NCBI GenBank assembly: GCA_963556695.1
Contig: CAUWAG010000012.1
Coordinates: 3,286,001-3,350,000 of the forward strand
Direction of reading: 5' to 3'
DNA length: 64,000 nucleotides
Origin: Anthostomella pinea
Taxonomy: Eukaryota; Ascomycota; Sordariomycetes; Xylariales; Xylariaceae
Under the pieces are notes generated by a model. The model made no database searches and was not told where the DNA came from. It was given only the letters and a program-made list of their open reading frames with translations. Shown in pieces: positions 55,755 through 64,000 of this stretch. The translations under genes and the position numbers were made by a program. Every line of letters begins with the position of its first letter. The stretch's first letter is position 1.

Positions 55755-57231
55755 AGTGCTTTAGTCTGTAATAATTGGGTGAATGGGAGCGGGTTGTAGT
55801 GTAAGTTCTCCGTATCAGTAATTTGGTAAATGTCAAGATGACCAACTCCACAGGCGGGAGGCCCGGTGACGATGCAAGTGATATATTTAATTCCAACCAT
55901 TCCGTTGCTGGAGACAATGCCGCTTTGTTCGGAGTGAACAATGTTGCTTGAACAAAATCTAGACAAAGGCTGAGCGCGAAAACAGTACAATGGAACGCCA
56001 AGTGGAGATTTCTTTGTCCTTACGTTCTGCAACGCCTGCCGAATCCAGACTCCGATCTGATAGCCCGTATGGGTTACAATGCGATGGTATTCGCAACTTG
56101 TGTATCGAGAGAATTGCCTTTCCACCAATCTATTCGTACACACTGCCCGTGACCTTTGTATCAAACCCCGGACCGCCGTAGGTGCAACAGAAGAGCTGAG
56201 TTAGCTACACGTATTTTCTTCCCGAGTTTCAGTCTAGCCAATCGTGAGCACTGTCCACCGCAATTAAGGCGTCGATGAGCGCAATGTAAGTACTCCGGTC
56301 CTGGTGGATCCCATACACTTTGTGGAGTGGACCGCCCAAGTCGAAATATCCCTATCAATCGTTGTGCTCCTCGCTGATTAAGTTATGGTGTAAAACTTCG
56401 CCGCTGTCCGCCTCTTATCGAGGAACCTCTATTCGGCCCAATGCAAGTCGTCTTTGCGAGCTTTCGCAGCGTCGATGCCTGAAAATAGGACCAGCTGGTG
56501 ACTCGTGGGAATCAGCAGCTCCAGGAGCCATTTCTCGCCCACTGGTCCTCTAATCTGCGCATCGACAAGTCGGTCGCCTCCCTTGACATATCCAGCGAAG
56601 CCACGAGCGATTCCGAAGATATCGCTGCTTCGGTACCGAATGTATAGTTGCGACGTGAACTCAACTGGCTCGTACGCGTCAGGGGCTGCTGAGGGCCAAA
56701 GGCCGAATCCAGCAGAGGACAAAGCTGCGCAGGAAGATGTAAATGGGATTGGTAGACGTCACGTAGATGATTGTCTTATTTGGCTTTTCAACTGGTGCTG
56801 GCCGACGGGGCGCCGCTCGGTGCTGTAGCAGGCGAGTAGACGTGCGCCGCAATGCCTGTGACGAAGCACCTGCCGTGTCTGTAGTCGCTGACACTGCGGC
56901 GGTGTAGATGGAACCGAGAGAGCCAATTCGTCCGCCTGCTCATGCTCGGGGATGGGTCAAGCAGGCATGCAGCAGAAACCAACGAACAATAGAATCGCAA
57001 TGCACTGGCGCGTCGACCCGAGCTCTTCGTTCAGGAACCGACATCATTATCAGTCCTCACTTGCGGGTAGCCCGTGCCCAGTGAGTAGGCATCATGACAA
57101 TCTTCAGACCAACAAGGACGATATAGACTATGGGTATATACAGGTAAAGTCACATCGCCGACAAGCCGGTCGGCGTGCACGTATACAGGCGTGGTCTCTT
57201 GGCCTGGTCAAACAGACGTACATCGTACCCA
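55755..57231. other. Stretch without a supported gene
   Basis: Overlapping frames at 56429-56722 and 56788-57000 (minus) may be exons of a small protein. The first reads TSQLYIRYRSSDIFGIARGF and ends in KDDLHWAE, preceded by an acceptor-like CTGCGCAG near 56727. The second starts MRFYCSLVSAACLLD, weakly signal-like. I could not find a donor that joins them in frame, so no gene is called. Confidence 0.3.
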
Positions 57232-58400
57232 TCACTGAGTCGGAAAAGTGACGTAGTCCCAAGACTTGCCTCCCGCAATGAGTTGAGTATCGATGGAGTT
57301 GGTCCCGGCCCCAATGAACAACACCTTCGTGAAAGCGATGTCGCTCCAGTACTTGAAGGGCACGGCAGGGGGAATGAAGGCAACATCACCACTGCTCAGC
57401 GTAGCCTCCTCGTAGTCGCCAATTTGAACAGTCAACAGCCCCTCGAGGACCTCAAAAGCGGCGGCGCCCTCCAGCGTGTACGTCGGCACCGTGACGTTGG
57501 GCTTGGCGGCGTTGATGGAAATGGTCGACATGGAGTACTCTAGGCTCTGCGCTTGCTTGGGGGTCACCAGCGGCTGCACGATCTGGTAGCCGTGCAGCGA
57601 GTTCAGGTACTTGGGGCCGTAGCCGTTGGCGACGAAGTACGGCTCTCCGACCTCGCCGAGGGCGTTGGTGCTGCTGTGCCACGTGGCGCTCGACGGGGCG
57701 GAGCCGTTGACCAGGTCGCGTCTCTCGGTGAAGTTCAATTGCGCGTAAACGTCAAACTCCTGGAGGGATGCGATCATGCCCGGGTCGGGGCCTGCTGAGC
57801 TGCTGCCGTTGGACTTGGAGGGCACGTAGGGGGTGTCTGTGCCAGAGGTGAAGTTCGTGCCGAGGGCGTAGAACAAGTCTCTGATGGTGATCGTCAGCAT
57901 CCGTCACGTCGCCTCAAGCTACCACCGTTGACTTACTCGAAACCTCCGGGAACAATGACACCCAGCAGCTCAGTGTCCGGATCCGTGATCTGGAACGTGT
58001 GCGTTGTGTTCGGGACTACCGCTCCATAGTCACCCGGGCTCAGCACGCGGGCCTGCTGCTCGCCGTTGTCTTTCTGCACCCACAGCTGGAAGCGGCCCTT
58101 GTAGTTGAAGAAGTTCTCATAATGGCGACGGTGAATGTGAGGCAGCACGCCCAGAGAGCCGCTGCCGGGCGCATTAGTAGCCAGCAGAGTAAAGGCGTTC
58201 TCTGAAGACGGCCCCGTCACCATGAAGCGGTAAAGCTGAGTGTCGATTGTCACGGCATGGCTGTTCTTGTAGTGCTGGATCACGTATGGCCGTAGGTGGT
58301 CGGGTGCCTCCTCCACGTACAAGGGGTTCGCGTTGACAGCGAAGGCAGACGCCGCCGTAGCCAAGGCGAGTGCTGTGATCAAAGCAGGCGAGGAGAACAT
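57232..58400 (-). CDS. Quercetinase (quercetin 2,3-dioxygenase), secreted bicupin
   Basis: Coding sequence: complement of 57937-58400 and 57232-57880, giving 370 residues. The intron is 56 nt (donor GTAAGT, CTGAC, acceptor ATCAG), with codon GA/A split across it. The signal peptide covers about residues 1-20 (MFSSPALITALALATAASAF). Cupin 1 carries PHIHRRHYENFF and TTHTF, giving His88, His90, Glu95 and His134. The spacing (2, 5, 39) equals that of the copper ligands His66, His68, Glu73 and His112 of the Aspergillus japonicus enzyme. The second cupin (about 200-350; PTYTLEGAAAFEVLEGLLTVQ, SGDVAFIPPAVPFKYW) lacks the ligand set, as expected. The enzyme opens the flavonol ring with O2, releasing CO. 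Several N-glycosylation sites are present. Intact; a role in degrading plant flavonols outside the cell is the likely use. Confidence 0.88.
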
Positions 58401-58653
58401 TTTGGCTAGAGCGACTGGTCGACGGCACGGTAGCGAACGAAAATCACCGAGGGGAAAGCCGATACTTGACGACTATGTCCGGCGTCGAAAATCTTGATCA
58501 CCTGTTTGATAAACAACACTTGCCTGTCGCCCACAAACCGATGCATGGATGATCGATCTCCATTCCCGAGCCGGACTACCGGAGGCCCTCCGCCAGCCTG
58601 CATCGTCATTCCAATGCTACATAGTACACCCACATGGCGAGCACTGTATGTAC

Positions 58654-58697
58654 GACTACTGCCTTTCCCAGGCAACACTTTACCAATCCATACGGAC
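58654..58697 (+). repeat. Inverted repeat, left arm
   Basis: The 44-base arm contains GCAACACTTTACCAATCCA. Its reverse complement, with a few mismatches and one single-base gap, is at 58831-58873; the spacer is 133 bp. Inside the spacer, ATTCTTGA/TCAAGAAT forms a second, 8-bp hairpin. It could be a small MITE-like insertion or a cruciform-forming relic. Confidence 0.7.
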
Positions 58698-58830
58698 CAT
58701 CTGTCCGCCAAGCCAGACAATTTACACCCAAAGGCCTTATTGTCTTGACGATAGATCTACGTACGACAAGGTTCCCCGGATTCTTGAAGCCAATGAGCTC
58801 AAGAATATGAGCATTATATGCCTGCCTCTG

Positions 58831-58873
58831 GTCCGTGTGGATTGGTAAAGTGTTGCCTGGAAAAGGCAGTAAC
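58831..58873 (-). repeat. Inverted repeat, right arm
   Basis: This is the reverse complement of 58654-58697, containing TGGATTGGTAAAGTGTTGCC. About 88-90% of positions match. Confidence 0.7.
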
Positions 58874-59389
58874 TTGTCTTGTGTTCCAACCGGAGAGGAA
58901 GGTACCAGTCCAGGTATTTCGAGTCGAATATGCGAATCAAGAACACCGTTGGCAAACAAGCCGCCTGCATACGTGGCAGAGGTCCTGAACTATTATGTAC
59001 TGAGGCAGGTAATCTCCGAACTGGCCGACTGGGTGGGCTCGGGGTGGATTTAAAGCGGGCAATAATTAAGGCATAAAGAGCGATCCCTGGCCCGACCGGC
59101 CACTCCCGGCATCGAATTAAGCTCTCGGCGTCCGCGATCTTACAGGAACCGGCCCCACGGTACATTATTTCAGGGGTTGACCTGTATCATCACCCACATT
59201 CCGACCATACTGCCGGGCCCCACCCACACAACCAAACAAAAACAACTATTTTTCTTGGCGCCCCGCTGTTAGGGCGCAACCTCGATATCTGCACTAAAAC
59301 AGGCACTTCTCTCAGTAACTGACTATCTTTGTCAAGACACAAGAGAATTTTTCTCACGCATCCTTCCACGACGGCCCCCAAACACGCCC

Positions 59390-60721
59390 GTGGCCGTCCC
59401 AAAGACGACCACCGGCGGCGTGCTCAAATCCCCGGCCCCCAGAAAGACATACGGCCCGGCAACTCCGAGCAGGCTCTGCCAGGCGCTGCTTGACGACATC
59501 AGCAGCAGCCCGTCACAGGTCTCTGAGGCTGACTTCACCGTTATTTCCCCTCTGAAAGGAAAATCCCGAAATGTCAATGACAGCAGTACCACTGGAATGA
59601 AACGACCTCAATTGAACGAAATCTCTACAAACCAAGCCATTGCACACGATACAGGGAATAAAGCCTCCTCCTCAAAGTGCTAGGACCAAGTTACCAAAAT
59701 ACTGGCTAAAGACAAGCATTTCTATGAAGCCAGGATAACAATATTTCAGGAGTGTGCTGCAATAGTTGATAAGACACTTGAGAAAGCTGGAACTGAATTA
59801 TACTCTCATGCCAAGGAGTTCAGCGCTTTCTTCTCTAAATGCCTGAACAAGTGGTTGGAAACCCGAGATCCGCCCAAAAGGAAGACCATTCCTGGGGGGA
59901 TAGGGATAGTGAAGCCCACTATGACCTTCGCCCAAACTGTCTCCTCTAGCCAACGATAGCATCCATGGACAGTCAACACTACCATGAAGAAAACACAGCC
60001 TGGTGCCCTTATCACTGCCAACCAACTAAAGAAGAAACAGGATAATCTCTGGGTCTTTGTCTGTATAAATAATAGCCACTTAAAGCCTTACGGAATAAAG
60101 TCTACACTGAACAGAAGACTTAAGCTCCACCCTCAAGAGCTTAGAAAAGTGACCCGGTGCCCCTCTGGATTTACCTTACACCCAAGGGACAAGCCAACTC
60201 AGGCCAAGCTCCTGGCCTTTCAAGAAAAAATCACTGATATTCTTAAAGCACAAAAGATCGAGACCCACACGATCTGGCATCACTATAAGGTCGATAGATG
60301 CCCAAGAAAGGTCATCAATGCGGAAGGGTTGACAATCGATATTACTGACATTGCTGTTACTAATGAAGTTGAAGCTCAAACAGGTGACAGACCTTTAAGG
60401 TGCATATTCTCAAGGAACACAGTTAATTCTGATCCAGAGACCACATAGGTGATCTCTCTGCCCTGTGCAGCAAAGAAACCATTTATACTTTTTGCTCACT
60501 TAATGACCTCGAGGCACATTCAATACTCCCCCAAGGTTCACCAGTGTGCGAGCTGCTTCAGATACCATGGTAGGAACTACCGATGCGAAAAGCAAGTATG
60601 TGCATATTGCGCCAGCGCAGTACACCAGGGGGATTGTGAAAAATCGATCCCAAATGCGTCAACAGCAAGGGGCCTCATGCTGCTGACTTCGACAAATGCC
60701 TTGCACGCCCCAAGGTCGTGA
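59390..60721 (+). pseudogene. LINE ORF1 (gag-like, zinc knuckles), with stops
   Basis: The frame is interrupted by TAG near 59681, 59957 and 60446. The middle contains a conserved helical segment (PQELRKVTRCPSGFTLHP) and the end has CCHC-type knuckles: HQCASCFRYHGRNYRC and KQVCAYCASAVHQGDC. ORF1 proteins of this type bind element RNA. The first 60 codons (VPKTTTGGVLKSPAPRKTYG) are GC-rich and could belong to unrelated host sequence fused at a 5' truncation point. Confidence 0.65.
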
Positions 60722-60923
60722 AAGGTATCATCCATAAGCACACATGGGAGCAAATCCAGGAAATAAGGCTGGCCGGAGAAAGAGCCAGATCTAAGGCCTT
60801 CAATAAAACAGGCAGAAACCAAGCTGGGTCAACACCTAGCAACAATAACAAAGACACCACAATGCAAATCGATACAACAGATACAGCTCATCCCAGAGAT
60901 GCCGACACCATTATTGTCAGTCA

Positions 60924-63498
60924 ATGTTAGGTACATCAAATGAAACATATCGACACAGGCATCTAGTCATCCACTCTATAAATGCAGCAGGAGGACAAAA
61001 GAGTGCAGGCCCTACAGAGTTAGCCATTAACCTGGCTGACTATAAAGGAGAACAAGCAGACATCATTCTGATGCAAGAGCCCTGGGTTGGCATTCCACCA
61101 GGCAGAAGAATGGGAGTAAAGACACACCCTAATTACGATATATACTCCCCAATGGATTCCTGGGACAGCGACAGTACACAGCCCAGATCTCTTATCTATG
61201 TGAGAAAATATCTTTAAGCGGATCAACTTCGGCCTTATACTACACGAGACATCACTTGGGTCAAGGTACGAGGTATTATATTTGCCAGCGTCTACTGACC
61301 ATGCCATAACCCACAGAAAGTAGATAACATTCTGGAAGTATGGACTCCACCCTTTGGCTGTGTCATAGCCAGAGATTTTAATGCTGGCGATACATCCTGG
61401 GATTCAAGCAATCCAGGATATCATGGTGGTGCTATACTTGCACAGACTATGGCAGACCACGGACTGGATCTGATTTCTGAACCAGATGTCCCGGCACATG
61501 ATGACAGAAATGTACTAGATCTGGTTTTCTTAAATGTCCCCATGGCCGAAGCCTCAGTGAATGATGCACTCCAGTGCACTTCAGATCATGAGACATTACA
61601 AATAGTTGTCCTAATTCAGGGAGACCTGGACCGGGTCCCCAAGGCTGATCGGTAGATAATCCCGGACAATAAACTACAAAAGCTGGTAGCCAATGTCCAA
61701 AACAGGATTCATGAGCTCCCCTGGTTAGGTGCATCTCCTGGCCAGGTAGATGCCTTTATACAGAGCTTGATCAACATAATCCAAGGCTGTGTCAGAACAG
61801 TGGGCAAGAAGCCCCGACAATCTAGGCCCACTGCTTGGTGGAATGATGAATGCAAAGCAGCTGTTCAGACATACAGGGCCCTTTCTAAACAGACTACAAG
61901 CCAAGAAGGGCGGAATTCAGCCCGACGGGAATTTCGCCGCGTGGTTCAGAAAGCTAGGAGAGAGTACTAGCAGACTTTAATTGATTCAGCAACTGAGCCA
62001 AAGGACCTATACAGAATCGTTTCTTGGCACAAGTTGTCAGCAGGATTGCGTTCCCCTCCAATCATCATAAGAGACCAAATATTTGAATCATAAGAGAACA
62101 AAGCAAATGCACTACGCTCAGCCACATTTGAACAAAGTACCTTAGATAACGATATCATCGACCCCTGGTCCGCTCAGATCATACAACCCAAGCCACACAT
62201 CCCCCTTGAATACTATGTCAGACTGGAAGAGGCTGAAGGGTGCACTATAGGGACCAAGAGCAACTCCCCGGGAGTAGACACCCTCACAGTACGGATTCTG
62301 AAAGCTTGCTGGCCAGTCATTAGGGAACATATCAGAGCCCTCTTCCAGACCTGTCTACAGATCGGACACCACCCTAAACCATTCAAAATAGCTGAGGCAG
62401 TGATGATCCCAAAACCAGGCAAGACAGACTATTCTAATTCCCGAGCCTACAGACCAATATCGTTACTGTCATGTCTTGGCAAAGGCCTAGAACGACTCAT
62501 CACAAAAAGAATTACCTGGTTTGTTGTCAAACTTGGAATTCTAGCTCCACAATATTTTGGAGCTCTACCAAAGCGCTCTGCCACCGACTTGGTAGCTGCA
62601 CTCATACACGATATTGAGCAGGCCCTTGACCAAGGCCTCGTTGCAACGGTAGTCACGTCAGATATGAAAAGGGGCCTTTGATGCTGCCCTAATGGGACGG
62701 CTGGTGGTTCGTATGAGAGAACAGGGCTGGCCGGGCTTTCTTATAAGATGGGTCCAGTCATTCATGTCCGAGCGGTCTGCAAGGGTTCGGTTTGAAGGTA
62801 TCATGACCGATATTAAAGCTCTCACTTGTGGGCTACTACAAGGCTCACCAGCCTCTCCAATCCTTTATATGTTGTATACAGAGAAAATCTGTGCCTGACT
62901 TGGTATAAAAAAGAGACGCTTTGGATATGTAGACAACCTAGCGACTCTCTGTATTAAAAAGAACCTTAAGGAAATAGCTACAGAGGCTTCTAAAAATTTT
63001 TATTTACTTAATCAATGAGGACATAACAACGCTATTAAATTTGACCCTGACAAAACTGAGATCATACACTTCTTAAGGAAAAAGAACTCAGATAACCCTC
63101 CAGTCCGCCACAGGACAATGAACAAAATAGCCAAGATTTTCATGCGATGGCTAGGTGTCCTTCTTGATAGAAAACTAAACTTCAAAGATCATGTTTCTCA
63201 CTAGGCCAAGAAAGCTAGTAAAGTAGCAAATCACCTTCGAGGACTATGCAACACAGTTAAAGGACTTCCAGTAAAGTCGACCAGGAGGGCTGTGAAAGCT
63301 TGTGTTATTCCTATTCTTACACACGGCCTGGAGGCCTGGTACCCGGGAATCAAAAAATTTGGGAGCTTAGGTGGGACATCAGCATGTCGCATTAAGGGGC
63401 TTCTTGGAACAATAGATGCTGTACTACGAACAGCGATCAGGGCTATCTTGCCGGTCTGGAAAACTGTTGGATTCTGGGCTATGTTAGCCCATCCATAG
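60924..63498 (+). pseudogene. LINE ORF2 (endonuclease-reverse transcriptase), with stops and a frameshift
   Basis: The endonuclease part shows IILMQEPWVG, ARDFNAGDTSWDS (G of GDFNA replaced by R), DLVFLN and TSDHETL. The RT part shows MIPKPGKTDYSNSRAYRPISLLS, an A-run insertion near 62668 that breaks SDMKGAFDAAL, GLLQGSPASPILYMLY, and GYVDNLATL where intact RTs have YxDD. Stops occur near 61216, 61298, 61653, 61968, 62090, 62679, 62896, 63016 and 63202. These positions are mostly Q or W codons in relatives, as expected after C:G to T:A change. Confidence 0.75.
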
Positions 63499-63533
63499 TC
63501 ATCCTTCACCATCCCCATTTGTGACTCTGTCAC

Positions 63534-63656
63534 ATACGTGGCCAATATAAGGCCACGTATTCTTTCCTTTAGTATCTTGGATATATATAGGGCCACTCTG
63601 GCCGCTCCAGAGTAGCTGGAATTCCTCTCCTTAATAGAACACTTTGAAATCTCACA
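63534..63656 (+). repeat. Three-hairpin repeat module, copy B
   Basis: Hairpin 1 has a 10-bp stem ATACGTGGCC/GGCCACGTAT with a 7-nt loop (63534-63560), followed by TTCTTTC and ATATATA. Hairpin 2 is GGCC/GGCC with loop ACTCT (63591-63603), and hairpin 3 is TCCAG/CTGGA with loop AGTAG (63606-63620). The end is CTCTCCTT, AATAGAACACTTTGAAATCTCACA (broken by a comma). From the shared GGGCC to the end, both copies are exactly 62 nt. Confidence 0.6.
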
Positions 63657-64000
63657 GCCAGCCGCGGAGGAGGTAGAGTAGGATGATCGCCCCAACCAAT
63701 ACTTCCATATCAAAGGTACCATCCGACCCCCCGAACCGGCACACCCCCACTACCGGCACAGCCAAACCCCGCCACCACCACCAAAAGACCCCCCTACTCA
63801 CTTACACGCATTTGAGGCTGTATAGGGTCGAAAAAATCAGCAAAATTATCATTCTGTGGTGTTTTGGCTGCTCAATCGACGTATCTAGCCGGCGCCCGGA
63901 TTGACCGCCCAGATCTAGTCATCTGGGCTTCTGCAACAGGGGCTTCTACAGCCTCCTCAGCGTTCGCAACCTCCTCGTCCTCCTCCACCCCGTCTTCAAC
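63657..64000. other. Right-edge stretch
   Basis: A 73-codon open frame (63683-63904) is rich in Pro, Thr and His without a domain. A serine-rich frame then runs off the right edge. It could be the start of another element, since it follows module copy B directly, but that cannot be settled inside the window. Confidence 0.3.

Larger units (their letters stand above)
58401..59389. other. Gene-free stretch between quercetinase and LINE
   Basis: It contains the promoter of the minus-strand quercetinase (58401 onward) and an inverted repeat (listed separately). The part at 59170-59389 is ordinary sequence leading into the retroelement; the LINE 5' end cannot be placed exactly. Confidence 0.35.
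59390..63520 (+). mobile_element. Degenerate LINE-type (non-LTR) retrotransposon
   Basis: ORF1 with zinc knuckles is followed by ORF2 with APE-type endonuclease and reverse transcriptase, in the order usual for fungal Tad-like LINEs. More than ten in-frame stops (mostly TAG/TAA) and at least one single-base insertion inactivate it. The RNase H domain expected after the RT thumb is missing; recognisable sequence ends after LPVWKT near 63465. The 5' end is uncertain, because a GC-rich start (59330-59530) differs in composition from the AT-richer rest. Confidence 0.8.

Noticed and set aside
63231..63722. 163-codon minus-strand frame
   Set aside because: It lies across the LINE end and hairpin module, which are explained on the plus strand; no domain.
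1..64000. CRISPR arrays, riboswitches, bacterial operons
   Set aside because: None seen; the window is eukaryotic, with spliced genes and no regularly spaced repeat array.

Overview
The window looks like nuclear DNA of a filamentous ascomycete (Pezizomycotina). The genes have short introns (46-72 nt for most, up to about 300 nt) with GTAAGT/GTATGT-type donors, CTGAC/CTAAC branch sites and CAG/TAG acceptors. Typical families are present: a STAND NTPase with a fungal N-terminal domain, a Zn2Cys6/Fungal_trans regulator, a grainyhead-like CP2 factor, a quercetinase, small secreted proteins, and decayed pogo, gypsy and LINE elements. A mitochondrial insert near the left end uses TGA as tryptophan, as in filamentous fungal mitochondria. 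All identifications come from reading motifs; no database search was run.

Layout. 1-1600: end of a pogo/Fot1-type transposon abutting a nuclear copy of mitochondrial DNA that holds an atp9 relic. 2.8-6.1 kb: a STAND/NACHT gene broken into several frames. 6.1-16.1 kb: about 10 kb with no gene I can support, only simple repeats and homopolymer runs. 16.1-19.0 kb: an intact grainyhead/CP2 transcription factor on the minus strand, with a 14-nt first coding exon and two long introns. 19-29.4 kb: gene-poor, containing an iterated GCATA motif cluster and a 245-bp direct repeat. 29.4-37.5 kb: a secretion-rich block. It holds two divergent small secreted paralogues (one frameshifted), a Zn2Cys6 regulator divergent from a secreted PAF-acetylhydrolase-like hydrolase, and a cysteine-rich secreted protein. 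40.0-41.6 kb: an intact short (KES1-type) oxysterol-binding protein.

44-54 kb is a decay zone. It holds a 2EXR-like gene with one extra base and no ATG, an RBR ubiquitin ligase cut off at an intron donor, a gypsy element with its reverse transcriptase/integrase core deleted, a BNR/sialidase-fold pseudogene, one intact unknown gene (51.1-52.3 kb), and a fungal kinase-like (FTA2-type) pseudogene. 55-58.4 kb: an acidic hypothetical protein and an intact bicupin quercetinase whose metal-ligand spacing is conserved. 59.4-63.5 kb: a degenerate LINE with zinc-knuckle ORF1 and endonuclease/reverse-transcriptase ORF2. Its far end, and a second site at 45.24-45.36 kb, share a short module with three hairpins whose stems differ in sequence but keep their pairing.

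Overall, a few intact regulatory, lipid and secreted genes are embedded in transposon-derived and pseudogenised sequence. Many lesions are C:G to T:A changes giving TAG/TAA or single-base indels, which would fit mild repeat-induced point mutation plus neutral decay. No coherent new multi-gene system is evident. The most unusual items are the covarying hairpin module, the small secreted paralogue pair and the atp9 relic lacking its proton-carrying segment.
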